Positions 1 to 7,494 of a stretch of 53,593 bases of DNA are shown in pieces. The notes below the pieces were generated by a model. It was not told the origin of the DNA, searched no databases, and saw nothing but the letters and a program-made list of their open reading frames with translations. The position numbers and the translations under genes were made by a program. Source of the stretch: Rhodospirillales bacterium (lineage in GTDB: Bacteria; Pseudomonadota; Alphaproteobacteria; Rhodospirillales; WMHbin7); assembly GCA_016215555.1 (NCBI GenBank), contig JACRJC010000035.1, forward strand, positions 1 through 53,593, given 5' to 3'. Numbering within the stretch: position 1 is the first letter of the stretch; each line of letters starts with the position of its first letter.

Positions 1-141
1 AGCCTGCGGCACGCAGGCGTCTCGAAGGGTGGGGCATTTTGTCGATGCCCATCCTTCGAGACGGGCCTTCGGCCCTCCTCAGGATGAGGTAAGAACTATG
101 TCGGCAATCAAACCCAATTCCACAGCAAACGTCGAAGAGCC
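1..141 (+). mobile_element. MITE copy 1, right part (left end outside window)
   Basis: This is the right-hand part of the miniature inverted-repeat element seen complete at 38704-38897. It ends with CGTCGAAGAGCC at 130-141, the same terminal inverted repeat. Inside is the palindromic core with CATCCTTCGAGACG and CTCAGGATGAG arms. Only the first base of the left end is cut off by the window, so its target duplication cannot be read. The short open frame inside it is repeated in every copy and has no coding signal. Confidence 0.85.
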
Positions 142-152
142 CATTTTCCTTG

Positions 153-199
153 TTTTTCCTCATCCTTCGAGACGCTTCGCGCCTCAGGATGAGGAAAAA
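153..199. repeat. Long intergenic hairpin (RIME-like palindrome)
   Basis: Arms of 14 bases match perfectly: TTTTTCCTCATCCT at 153-166 and its complement at 186-199. The 19-base centre is itself partly paired (GAGACGC/GCGCCTC). The core is the same CATCCTTCGAGACG family as the palindromes inside the MITE and at 7575-7698, but it is a separate unit immediately after MITE copy 1. It could act as a bidirectional terminator because both flanks are T- or A-rich. Confidence 0.75.
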
Positions 200-278
200 G
201 GGAAAGGTCTGAATTTAAACCGGACAGCAGTGGGCTTGACCCAGCCATCCAATTCTTGTCATCAATGGCTTGGCGTGG

Positions 279-301
279 ATGCGCGGATCAAGTCCGCGCA
301 T
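279..301. repeat. Short palindrome ATGCGCGGA-TCAAG-TCCGCGCAT
   Basis: Nine-base perfect arms around a five-base TCAAG loop, 36 bases before proC. The pattern GGAT-GC-rich-TCAAG-GC-rich-ATGAC is a common intergenic palindrome in alphaproteobacteria. Together with the MITE end and the hairpin at 153-199 it fills the whole 336-base stretch before proC; apart from the proC ribosome site I see no other feature there. Confidence 0.6.
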
Positions 302-336
302 GACACGATGGCCTTTCACTACGGGAGATTCCAGTC

Positions 337-1131
337 ATGCATCATGGCATTTTGCTGGTCGGCTGTGGGCGCATGGGCAGTGCGCTGCTGGATGGCTGGA
401 TCGGCAAGGGCTTCGATCCCAAGGCCATCGTCGTGGTCGAACCGGGGCGCTTGCCCGACGGCGTTTGCGGCGTCGCCGACGCCTTGGATATTCCCCAGAC
501 CTTCAAACCCGACGTCGTGCTGCTGGCGGTCAAGCCGCAGATGATGGATGCCGTGCTGCCGCCCTACGCGCGCTTTGCCGAACACGCACTTTTCCTGTCG
601 ATCGCCGCCGGGCGCACCCTGGCTTCGTTTGAACGCATTCTGGGCGCAAACGCTGCCGTCGTGCGCACCATGCCCAACACCCCGGCCGCCGTCGGGCGCG
701 GCATCACCGTGGCTTGCGCCAATAGAATGGCGACGGCGCTTCAAAAGGCGCGGGCCGAGGAATTGCTGAGCGCCGTCGGTGAAGTCGGCTGGGTCGGGGA
801 CGAGGGCCTGATCGATGCCGTGACCGCCGTTTCGGGTTCGGGTCCGGCTTATGTGTTTTTGCTTGCCGAAAGCTTGGCCAAGGCCGGCGAGAAAGCGGGG
901 CTGGCTCCAGAACTGGCCCGTCAATTGGCAAGGGCCACCGTCGCCGGCTCGGGCGAGTTGCTTTACCGCTCGGAACTGGCGGCCTCGACCCTGCGCGAGA
1001 ATGTCACCAGCCCCGGCGGCACGACGGCGGCGGCGCTGGCCGTGCTGATGGCCGAAAGCGGCGGCCTGCAGGAATTGGTGGACAAGGCGGTGGCGGCGGC
1101 GGCCAAGCGTTCGCGCGAGCTTGCCAGCTAG
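337..1131 (+). CDS. proC: Pyrroline-5-carboxylate reductase
   Basis: Last step of proline synthesis: NAD(P)H-dependent reduction of pyrroline-5-carboxylate in the cytoplasm. The 264-residue length is normal. The N-terminus is a Rossmann dinucleotide-binding strand-loop (LLVGCGRMGSALLDGW), followed by AVKPQ and RTMPNTPA typical of the family, and the C-terminal domain carries the signature AVSGSGPAYVFLLAESLAKAG that lines the active site at the dimer interface. ATG 337 has GGGAG nine bases upstream. It stands just downstream of three stacked intergenic repeats and 45 bases before the TetR gene, with which it may be co-transcribed. Confidence 0.96.
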   Translation: MHHGILLVGCGRMGSALLDGWIGKGFDPKAIVVVEPGRLPDGVCGVADALDIPQTFKPDVVLLAVKPQMMDAVLPPYARFAEHALFLSIAAGRTLASFERILGANAAVVRTMPNTPAAVGRGITVACANRMATALQKARAEELLSAVGEVGWVGDEGLIDAVTAVSGSGPAYVFLLAESLAKAGEKAGLAPELARQLARATVAGSGELLYRSELAASTLRENVTSPGGTTAAALAVLMAESGGLQELVDKAVAAAAKRSRELAS

Positions 1132-1176
1132 CCCTGTCCTCCCCACATAATGCGGACCAGATTGAACGAGGTTCGC

Positions 1177-1800
1177 ATGACGTCCGAAAGCAATCCCCGT
1201 CTGAAAGCCGCCGAAGCCCTGATGACGCTGCTGGCCGATCGCGGCTGGAGCCAAATATCCTTGGCCGATGTGGCCGGGCAGGCGGGGATCAGCCTGGCCG
1301 ATTTGCGCCAGTCCGCCCCTTGCAAAGAGGCCCTGCTGCCAGCCCTGTCCGCCGAGATCGACCGCAAGGTTCTGGAAGGCCTGGATAAAAACGACGAAAC
1401 CCTACCCCCGCGCGACCGCCTGTTCGATGTTCTGATGCGCCGCCTGGAGGCCATGGCCCCCTATAGGCCGGGCCTGAGGCGCTTGGCCCAGGAAGGGGTT
1501 CGAGCCCCCTTGGCCGGTCTGGCCGTGGCCTGTTCCATCGACCGCGCCATGCCCTGGATGTTGGAAGCCGCCGGCATCGGCTCGTCGGGGTTGGGGGGAA
1601 GGATCAAGGCCAAGGCCCTGGCCGCCATCTATCTGTCGGCGGTCAAGGTCTGGCTGGACGATGACGCCGCCGATCTGGGCAAAACCATGGGCGCCCTCGA
1701 CAAGGGATTCGAAATGGCGGGTCGATTGATGAAGATGGTTCCGGCAAGCTTTCGGGACCAATTCTCTCAAGGCTCGCCGAAATCGAGCAACGGGACGTAA
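1177..1800 (+). CDS. TetR-family transcriptional regulator
   Basis: A 207-residue protein with an N-terminal TetR-type helix-turn-helix: residues about 8-50 include the alternation ALMTLLADRGWSQISLADVA followed by QAGISLADLRQ. The C-terminal ligand domain (LDKGFEMAGRLMKMV) is helical and matches no specific subgroup I know; some alphaproteobacterial proteins of this shape are annotated as COQ9-like or TetR. I chose ATG 1177 over ATG 1150 because CGAGG lies six bases before it. The last 34 bases overlap, tail to tail, the diheme cytochrome gene on the other strand. Its target and ligand cannot be told from the sequence. Confidence 0.8.
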   Translation: MTSESNPRLKAAEALMTLLADRGWSQISLADVAGQAGISLADLRQSAPCKEALLPALSAEIDRKVLEGLDKNDETLPPRDRLFDVLMRRLEAMAPYRPGLRRLAQEGVRAPLAGLAVACSIDRAMPWMLEAAGIGSSGLGGRIKAKALAAIYLSAVKVWLDDDAADLGKTMGALDKGFEMAGRLMKMVPASFRDQFSQGSPKSSNGT

Positions 1801-3761
1801 TCCGGATTGGCCGCGCCGCCCTCCTCGAAAGGCTTGTTCATATCGACCAAGGTCGAAGCAGTGCCGACGCCATAGGTCAGGCTTGCCGGGTCGGTGTCGA
1901 TGGGGCGGTCGGTGACGACGTCGCCTTCCTGATAGGGCCGTCCGTCCTGATGGGTGTAATTCTCGCTGTCGGGGCGGAAATAGCGGAAGGTGACTGGGGT
2001 TTCGGCAAAGACATCCTTGCCGAAGTCGTAGCGCTGGCTGGCCACCACCTGACGATAGCGGGCAGCGCCTGCCAGAGAGTCGGACCGCGGGGGATAGAGC
2101 AGTTCGGCCCGGATAACGCCGTTCGTCTCCAGATGCCCACCCTTGGCCGTGAGCGATCGCAGCAGCTTTTGGCGCAGGACTTGAGAGGTCAGGAAGCCAT
2201 GTGACGAGGAAGCGTCCAACTGCGGCCAGTCGGCGTCAAAGCCTCGGCTTTTACGAATGGCGACGGAAAGAAAGCGCTCGATGCTGGGTGGCATGTCGCC
2301 ATAAAGGCTCGCGCCGACCACCGTATCCAGAAACCAACGCAATTCGCCCCTTCCCGACAAGCGGTTGACGGCGTCTCCCCGGACGGCTCGGCCCGGCGTC
2401 TCGTGATCGCCCGCCAGGGGGTTGGCCACATAGCCCAGATAATCCATTTCCCGCCAGCCCAGGGCGCCGGGATAGGCTCGGGGCAGGGCCCAACTGCTGT
2501 CGATGGTGTTGCCGGTGCCGGAATTGAAATTGGCGTAACCTTTTTCCGACGGCTTCGAATTGCCGCTATGACATCCCACGCATTGCGCCAGTTCGGAGAG
2601 GGTCTGCGGCCTGAGTTGTCCGTCCTTGTCCTCGATGAAGGCCGACAGCAGCCAGCCCGCTCCGTTATCGGCCCAGCCCTGGCCGGCATGTCCGTAAATG
2701 GGACCGTCCTCTTCCTTGAATTGCGGGCCGCCGTAATCGGGATGCCATTTCCTGATCTTGTACATGTAGCGGATTTCCTTGACCCGCTTGGCGCGGGTGC
2801 CGGGAAAGGGGCTGATCTTGGGGTTTCGTCCGTCGGCCCGCACATCGACATAGTGCAAAGGATGGGCGAATTCGGTGCCTTCCGGATAAAGGCCGCGCTC
2901 AATCGCAACCTTCCTTGCCGCCCCCTTGAAATGGGTGTCGTTCTTCTCAAGCCTGTCTTGTACCGCCTTGGCGACGAGGTCGAGATTGGCCGCGTAAAGT
3001 CCGAGATCGAAGCGCCCGCTTTCATCCTTCATGAAAAGGCCGGGCAAGCGGATATAGATGCCCGAAACGCTGCCGCTGTGCGGCGTGAACAGGCCGTAGG
3101 GAAAGAAATTCACGGCCCGCCAGCCGGTCACATGCCCCCTGCCGTCTTTGAAGAATCCGTTGGCGGCCTTGGCGCTGCGCACGAAGCCGTCCCCGTTCGA
3201 GGCGGGAAGGTCGGCGGGATCAAGTCCCGGGAACAGGCGAAACGGGTGCTGAATCCCGCCGTCCCAGATCCTGGCGTCGCCTGGCCGCTTGGCGAATGCG
3301 GGCGTCCAATTGTCGGTATCGATCCAGGCGCGCATGTCCCAGCTTTCCGGTCGAATGCCGCGTTCGGCCAGCTTGGACCGCAGGATTTGCGGGAACAGCG
3401 TATTCGTCCAGGGATTGGTGCTGCCATTGGGTTCGAAAGGATGGCGAAGTGCTGCGAAGGCGTATTCGGATTGCAGATTGCCCAGCTTCGGACTGGCTCC
3501 CGCCTGCGGCGAATTATTGCCAAGCTCCATCTTGTAGGGACCATCGGTGTGGCAGAACTGGCAAGCATTCTGAGCGCCGCCCGAGGTTTCGATATAGCAC
3601 TGCGCCGGAATATGGGCGTAGGGGTTGGGCAGCAGCGTGCGATCGACATACTCGCCCAGCAGGGGCGCAAAGACATCTGCGGCTTGGGCCCAGCCGATCG
3701 GAGACATCGACAGCCCCATGGTCGCGCAAACAAGAAATCCGCCAACGATATCGGTCCGCAT
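1767..3761 (-). CDS. Exported diheme c-type cytochrome of unknown function
   Basis: A 664-residue protein with a Sec signal peptide (hydrophobic GGFLVCATMGLSMSPIGWAQA) and two haem-c motifs: CQFCH near residue 67 and CVGCH near residue 395. The second, with a preceding sequence ELAQ, sits in the middle of the protein. The rest is not a family I recognise. It could belong to the broad group of periplasmic diheme oxidases or electron-transfer partners, but no peroxidase or thiosulfate motif is evident. ATG 3761 is preferred to the upstream TTG 3767 because AGGA lies eight bases ahead. It follows phoX on the same strand, but a strong terminator lies between them. Confidence 0.8.
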   Translation of the reverse strand: MRTDIVGGFLVCATMGLSMSPIGWAQAADVFAPLLGEYVDRTLLPNPYAHIPAQCYIETSGGAQNACQFCHTDGPYKMELGNNSPQAGASPKLGNLQSEYAFAALRHPFEPNGSTNPWTNTLFPQILRSKLAERGIRPESWDMRAWIDTDNWTPAFAKRPGDARIWDGGIQHPFRLFPGLDPADLPASNGDGFVRSAKAANGFFKDGRGHVTGWRAVNFFPYGLFTPHSGSVSGIYIRLPGLFMKDESGRFDLGLYAANLDLVAKAVQDRLEKNDTHFKGAARKVAIERGLYPEGTEFAHPLHYVDVRADGRNPKISPFPGTRAKRVKEIRYMYKIRKWHPDYGGPQFKEEDGPIYGHAGQGWADNGAGWLLSAFIEDKDGQLRPQTLSELAQCVGCHSGNSKPSEKGYANFNSGTGNTIDSSWALPRAYPGALGWREMDYLGYVANPLAGDHETPGRAVRGDAVNRLSGRGELRWFLDTVVGASLYGDMPPSIERFLSVAIRKSRGFDADWPQLDASSSHGFLTSQVLRQKLLRSLTAKGGHLETNGVIRAELLYPPRSDSLAGAARYRQVVASQRYDFGKDVFAETPVTFRYFRPDSENYTHQDGRPYQEGDVVTDRPIDTDPASLTYGVGTASTLVDMNKPFEEGGAANPDYVPLLDFGEP

Positions 3762-3776
3762 TCGCAAGTCCTGCCG

Positions 3777-3814
3777 AAAAAAACAGGCCGGAAAGGGACG
3801 TCCTTTCCGGCCTG
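3777..3814 (-). terminator. Rho-independent terminator after phoX
   Basis: A 13-bp perfect stem, CAGGCCGGAAAGG at 3784-3796 against 3802-3814, with loop GACGT. Read on the minus strand it is followed by seven consecutive T. It lies between the phoX stop and the start of the diheme cytochrome gene, so the latter is probably expressed only by read-through or from its own promoter. Confidence 0.92.
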
Positions 3815-3821
3815 CCGCCGC

Positions 3822-5732
3822 TTACAATCCGGGCATGCCGCCGATATAGCCGACCGGCGCCATCTGCTGATAGGTCAAAGCGCCCTTGGCGTTGGCGCCG
3901 TGCAACTCCTTGGCCTTGGCGCTCAGACGGTCCTTGACCTCCTTGGGCATCGATTTGATCCATTCGCCCAGATGCTGGTTGTTGGACATGATGTAAGCGT
4001 GGCCGCTCAGATTGTCGATCACCTGCAAGCCGGTGTTCTCGGCGCCGGAAGCCGAGGAGAGGATGCGGGTCAGCTTTTTCGTGTCGACATTGTAGGCCCA
4101 GACGAAGTTGTTGACATGAGTGCCCGAATCCTCGCCGACGAACAGGGTGCGCATTTTCTCCGAGAAGAAGACGTTGTCGGTGTTGGCGATCTTGTCGGGA
4201 TTGGCGATGTTGCCAAGCGCGTCCGCCTTGATGTCCTCGCCCAGCAAGGCTTCGGGAACGCTCATGAAGGTGCCGACATAGGCGGAATCGATGGACTGTC
4301 CGTGGGCGTCCTTCTGGCGGCCCGTCATCGTCACCTCGTAGGTGGCGCCGGCGTTCAGCTTAGGCATTTGGATGTGGTCGGCGGGCGCATTGGGTTCGGC
4401 CAGCATGCCCTTGTCGATATAGGACATGGCGACATACAGTTTCCGGTCCTTGGCGTTGAGGGCAATGCCTTCCATCTTGTTGAACTCGGTGGTGGCACCC
4501 TTCATGGCGGCCAGGCGGCGGGGTTCGAAAAAGACGGCGGCTTTTTCCATGCCCTTTTTCAGGCGCAGGATTTCGACGCCGCCATGGCCCGCCATGATTT
4601 GGGAGAAGCCCTGGGTCTGCCAGTCTGGCGTCTTGGCTTCGGTGGTGAAGTCGAAAATGTCGTCGGCGGTGACGCCCTTCTTAAGCAAGGCCAGGGCTTC
4701 GGCATGGGTGGCGTGGCCCAGCTTCACCCATTGCAGCTTGGCCGAACCGCCCTTGTCTGCGCTTTCTTGAATCCAGCGGGCGGCGTAATTGGTCCCCGAC
4801 GACAGGTCGCCAGCCTTGTCGGCGACGAACATGGTCAGGAACACATGGTCGCCGTCATCGCCCTTGTAGACCGTGCGGCCATCGGGCATCACCTTACCCA
4901 TCTCCCAGGTGGCGCGGCCCATGGCGTAGTGCTTGGTCACCTTGGTCGAGCCGTCGGCATTGACCTTGACCTCGGTCAGATAACCGTAGTCATAGGGATT
5001 TGCCCGCTTCTTGCCCTTGAAGTAGACGTCGCTCATGGCCTTCAGGCCGTCGCTTGTGCGCTTGTGCAGCTTGTCGCCCGAGGCGGGAAGGAAATAGAGG
5101 TCATAGTCTTCCTCCGAGCCAAGATGGGTGTTCCAGGGCGTTTGCGAGCCGAAGCAGGGAATCCACAGGCCGCCGACTTTGGAGAAGTCGATGGGCTTTT
5201 GCCCGGTCGCCTTCAAAGCGCCGGTCGCCTTGTCCTGGCTCACTTCGGTCAGGGTCATGCTCATCGGCATGCGGGCATGCCATCCCTTGACCTTCTCAAT
5301 ATCCTCGCCGGTGGCAAGCAGCCAGTCATATTCCCAATGCGTGACTAGAAACAGCTTGTCGCCCACCTTCAGAAGACTGTTGGCGTCCGGCGTTTCGGCG
5401 ATGACGGGATCGCCGTTCAGGTCGTTGAGCGGTTGGCCTTCGACATCGAACAAGCGCCCGGCCTCATGCTTGCCCACCTTGTCGGTGTTCTTGAACAAAG
5501 TGTGGTAGGCCAGGGGGAATTCCTTCTTGCTGCCGTCGGCATAGGTCACGATCGCCTTCGAACTGGTGTGGGTACGTAGCATGTCGGCGTCGCTGGACGG
5601 CGCCGGGGTCGGGGTGAACTCGACCGAAACCGCCTTGGCGGGCTGGGCAAGCGCCGGCGCTTGGACGGCAAAGGACAAGACGAGGCCCAGAGCGGTGGAG
5701 GCGGCCAGGCTGGCAACGGAGGAAAAGCGCAT
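3822..5732 (-). CDS. phoX: PhoX-family alkaline phosphatase (DUF839)
   Basis: Periplasmic phosphomonoesterase of the PhoX/DUF839 type, which releases phosphate from organic esters using an iron-calcium cofactor. The mature part carries PCFGSQTPWNTHLGSEED, the equivalent of the PhoX iron-ligand cysteine segment, then GATTEFNKMEGIALNAKD and FVGEDSGTHVNN, both typical positions of metal-binding acidic residues. The signal peptide (residues about 1-30, ending ALA-QP) lacks a twin arginine, so export appears Sec-like, which is unusual because classical PhoX uses Tat. ATG 5732 has AAGGGG upstream; a longer frame to 5909 lacks support. A Pho-box-like site at 5839-5856 and the pst operon in the same window suggest phosphate control. 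The precise substrate is inferred. Confidence 0.86.
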   Translation of the reverse strand: MRFSSVASLAASTALGLVLSFAVQAPALAQPAKAVSVEFTPTPAPSSDADMLRTHTSSKAIVTYADGSKKEFPLAYHTLFKNTDKVGKHEAGRLFDVEGQPLNDLNGDPVIAETPDANSLLKVGDKLFLVTHWEYDWLLATGEDIEKVKGWHARMPMSMTLTEVSQDKATGALKATGQKPIDFSKVGGLWIPCFGSQTPWNTHLGSEEDYDLYFLPASGDKLHKRTSDGLKAMSDVYFKGKKRANPYDYGYLTEVKVNADGSTKVTKHYAMGRATWEMGKVMPDGRTVYKGDDGDHVFLTMFVADKAGDLSSGTNYAARWIQESADKGGSAKLQWVKLGHATHAEALALLKKGVTADDIFDFTTEAKTPDWQTQGFSQIMAGHGGVEILRLKKGMEKAAVFFEPRRLAAMKGATTEFNKMEGIALNAKDRKLYVAMSYIDKGMLAEPNAPADHIQMPKLNAGATYEVTMTGRQKDAHGQSIDSAYVGTFMSVPEALLGEDIKADALGNIANPDKIANTDNVFFSEKMRTLFVGEDSGTHVNNFVWAYNVDTKKLTRILSSASGAENTGLQVIDNLSGHAYIMSNNQHLGEWIKSMPKEVKDRLSAKAKELHGANAKGALTYQQMAPVGYIGGMPGL

Positions 5733-5793
5733 CGAAAACCCCTTTTGCAGGAAAAGCAACGGGCTATCCGACGACCGCAGAACCGCGCCACCC

Positions 5794-5813
5794 GGAATCC
5801 CATCCGGGATTCC
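5794..5813. promoter_or_regulatory. Perfect hairpin in the phoX leader
   Basis: GGAATCCC at 5794-5801 and GGGATTCC at 5806-5813 form an 8-bp perfect stem with loop ATCC, 62-81 bases before the phoX start on the minus strand. It has no T-run. It could be a protein operator or a stabilising leader structure. Confidence 0.55.
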
Positions 5814-5838
5814 TAGTCCCAGCCCCTGCCCAAGTCTG

Positions 5839-5856
5839 GTGAAGTTTTGATGAAAT
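5839..5856 (-). promoter_or_regulatory. Candidate Pho box upstream of phoX
   Basis: On the minus strand the site reads ATTTCATCAAAACTTCAC, two TTCA(T/C)-centred half sites spaced 11 bases apart like the PhoB consensus CTGTCATAAAWCTGTCAY. It is weaker than the pstS site but lies 107 bases before the phoX start. No good -10 is seen at the expected distance. Confidence 0.5.
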
Positions 5857-5896
5857 AGCCCGGGCCGGCTCGGCGAATCTGGATTTGCCAGCAAAG

Positions 5897-5967
5897 TTTT
5901 GTATTGCAATGCAACAAAAGCCCGCTTGACGACTCGAAATCCAGGCGCGTACTATTGTGCGGTGCAA
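5897..5967. promoter_or_regulatory. Phasin-1 promoter with flanking TGC/GCA dyads
   Basis: TTGACG at 5926-5931 and TACTAT at 5950-5955 (18-base spacer) fit a sigma-70 promoter for the phasin at 6022. Upstream of -35 is TTGCAATGCAA (5904-5914), a perfect dyad enclosed by TTTTG and CAAAA. A second partial dyad, ATTGTGCGGTGCAAT, lies at 5953-5967 over the predicted start. The arrangement copies that of the second phasin and resembles PhaR operators. Confidence 0.5.
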
Positions 5968-6021
5968 TAAACCATAACGTAAAATCAGCGCACGCACCGA
6001 TGCCAGCGAGGAGGATTTATC

Positions 6022-6450
6022 ATGGTGAAGAAGCCCGAGACCCCTGAAGATTTTGACGTGACCAAAGTTTTTGCCGATTTCAAAGTGCCCGGCGTCGATG
6101 TCGATGCCATGCTGGCTTCGCAGCGCAAGAATATCGAAGCCCTGGCCGCCGCCAACCGCTTGGCCTTCGAAGGCGTGCAGGCGGTGATGCGCCGCCAGAT
6201 GGAAATCATGCGCCAGTCGGTCGAGGAAGCGGTCGGGGCCGCCAAGTCGATGACCGAAGCCAATTCGCCCCAGGACAAGGCCGCCGCCCAGACCGAGCTG
6301 GTCAAGGACACGTTCGAGCGCACCTTGTCCAACATGCGCGAGCTGGTCGAGATGATGAGCAAGTCCAACAACGAGGCCTTCGACCTCTTGAACAAGCGCT
6401 TCGCCCAGACGATGGACGAAGTCAAGGACGTCATCAAGGGCAAGAAGTAA
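6022..6450 (+). CDS. Phasin-family granule protein (small)
   Basis: A 142-residue, highly helical, Ala/Met/Gln-rich protein of the phasin family, which coats polyhydroxyalkanoate granules. Residues about 18-60 (FKVPGVDVDAMLASQRKNIE and LAAANRLAFEGVQ) match the start of the family, where a segment near VDxxxLxxxQRKNIEAL is typical. The C-terminus ends in a lysine-rich tail (IKGKK). GAGGAGG sits seven bases before ATG 6022. The gene stands alone between phoX and csaA and ends at a strong terminator. The promoter carries TGC/GCA dyads like the second phasin's at 27932, so both may answer to the same regulator. Confidence 0.9.
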   Translation: MVKKPETPEDFDVTKVFADFKVPGVDVDAMLASQRKNIEALAAANRLAFEGVQAVMRRQMEIMRQSVEEAVGAAKSMTEANSPQDKAAAQTELVKDTFERTLSNMRELVEMMSKSNNEAFDLLNKRFAQTMDEVKDVIKGKK

Positions 6451-6473
6451 GACAGTTTTCAGCCGTCAGCTTT

Positions 6474-6508
6474 CAGCCGTCAGCGCAAGCTGGCGGCTGT
6501 TTCGTTTT
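6474..6508 (+). terminator. Terminator after phasin 1
   Basis: CAGCCGTCAGC at 6474-6484 pairs with 6489-6499 (one G-U pair) around loop GCAA, followed by TTTCGTTTT. The left arm is part of a tandem repeat of TTTCAGCCGTCAGC just before it. Confidence 0.88.
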
Positions 6509-6525
6509 GGAGTTAGGCTTCGCCC

Positions 6526-6858
6526 ATGGCGACAATCGACGATTTCGACAAGCTGGATATCCGCGTGGGGCGCATCGTCGAAGCGCTGCCCTTTCCCGAG
6601 GCCAGGAAGCCCGCCTTCAAGTTGAAGGTCGATTTCGGGGCGGAAATCGGCATCAGGCAAAGCTCGGCCCAGATCACCAAACATTACGCTCTTGAAAACC
6701 TGATCGGTCGCCAGGTGCTGGCGGTGGTGAATTTTCCGCCGCGCAAGATCGGTCCCTTCCTGTCCGAGATCTTGGTGCTGGGCCTGCCCGACGCCGAGGG
6801 CGAGGTGGTGCTGGTGGCTCCCCTGCAAGACGTGCCCCTGGGCGGGCGGCTTTATTGA
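6526..6858 (+). CDS. csaA: CsaA-type tRNA-binding protein
   Basis: A 110-residue single OB-fold protein of the CsaA/Arc1p-C/MetRS-beta family, which binds tRNA and in some bacteria acts as an export chaperone. Visible signatures are the N-terminal FDKLDIRVGRIVEA, the central SSAQITKHYALENLIGRQVL and the C-terminal ending PLGGRLY. Length and order match known CsaA proteins closely. The gene follows the phasin terminator and precedes yjdM by 66 bases on the same strand. Chaperone activity is a family property, not visible here. Confidence 0.93.
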   Translation: MATIDDFDKLDIRVGRIVEALPFPEARKPAFKLKVDFGAEIGIRQSSAQITKHYALENLIGRQVLAVVNFPPRKIGPFLSEILVLGLPDAEGEVVLVAPLQDVPLGGRLY

Positions 6859-6924
6859 TTTGCTTCCCGGCCGCCGAGCCTTTAGCTTCCGCCCAGCCAG
6901 GAACGGAACAGATAGGACAGCGAT

Positions 6925-7260
6925 ATGAAATGCCCCAAATGCGGCTCTGAACACGCCTATCAGGACGGCAGCCTGTGGATTTGTCCCGAATGCGCCCATG
7001 AATGGAATCCCGAGACGGCAGGCGATGCCGGGGCCGATGATTCCGCCGTCAAGGACGCCAACGGCAACGTTCTCGCCGATGGCGACACGGTGACCGTGAT
7101 CAAGGATTTGAAGGTCAAGGGATCGTCGCTGGTCGTCAAGGGCGGCACCAAGGTCAAGAACATCAAGCTGACCGACGGCGCCAACGGCCACAATATCGCC
7201 TGCAAGATCGACGGCATCGGCGCCATGGACCTGAAGTCGGAGTTCGTGAAGAAGGCCTGA
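6925..7260 (+). CDS. yjdM: Zinc-ribbon protein YjdM (PhnA family)
   Basis: A 111-residue protein with an N-terminal zinc ribbon, CPKC at residues 3-6 and CPEC at 20-23, followed by an SH3-like beta domain with [17 protein letters not shown] and [12 protein letters not shown]. This is the YjdM family, historically called PhnA. It has often been mislabelled phosphonoacetate hydrolase; there is no sign of that enzyme here. The biochemical role is not established. AGGA lies eight bases before the start. The Pho genes and phnN elsewhere in the window make the old phosphonate name tempting, but the gene is not in a phn operon. Confidence 0.92.
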   Translation: MKCPKCGSEHAYQDGSLWICPECAHEWNPETAGDAGADDSAVKDANGNVLADGDTVTVIKDLKVKGSSLVVKGGTKVKNIKLTDGANGHNIACKIDGIGAMDLKSEFVKKA

Positions 7261-7308
7261 GGCCGGCGATATCTGGACTTTCCCGGCATTGAGTGCCAAA
7301 ATTCGTCC

Positions 7309-7494
7309 ATGGCTGAACCCGCGCACAAACTTGACGTCAACGAAATCGAAGCCGAGACGAAAGCCTTGGCCGAGGCGGTTGCCTCGGCCCGCGCCGACCA
7401 ACGCGGCGTTCCGCATGCCGAGATGCGCGATTGGCTTTTGAAAGTGGCGTCGGGAGATTTCAAGGCCGAGCCGCCCAAGGCCAAGCCTCTGTGA
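7309..7494 (+). CDS. Orphaned RelB/ParD-like antitoxin
   Basis: A 61-residue acidic-then-basic protein. The segment GVPHAEMRDWLLKVASG resembles the C-terminal toxin-binding part of antitoxins that pair with ParE/RelE toxins (typically VPHEEVxxWL). Its stop overlaps a GTG that begins a ParE-like reading frame (7491), the usual coupling of antitoxin and toxin, but that toxin is destroyed by a repeat. The antitoxin is therefore without a functional partner here. No clear ribosome site is visible before ATG 7309, and no operator was found. Confidence 0.65.
   Translation: MAEPAHKLDVNEIEAETKALAEAVASARADQRGVPHAEMRDWLLKVASGDFKAEPPKAKPL

Noticed and set aside
29..544. Open frame starting in the first MITE copy (MGHFVDAHPS...)
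   Set aside because: The same start occurs in other MITE copies and runs out of frame into proC; it is part of a palindromic repeat.
2403..5348. A 981-codon open frame on the plus strand
   Set aside because: It lies wholly antisense to the diheme cytochrome and phoX genes, crosses their boundary and terminator, and its residues show the Gly/Ala/Gln/His bias of a GC-rich shadow frame.
6925..7260. Phosphonoacetate hydrolase (PhnA)
   Set aside because: The old family name is a misnomer; the protein is a small zinc-ribbon YjdM type.
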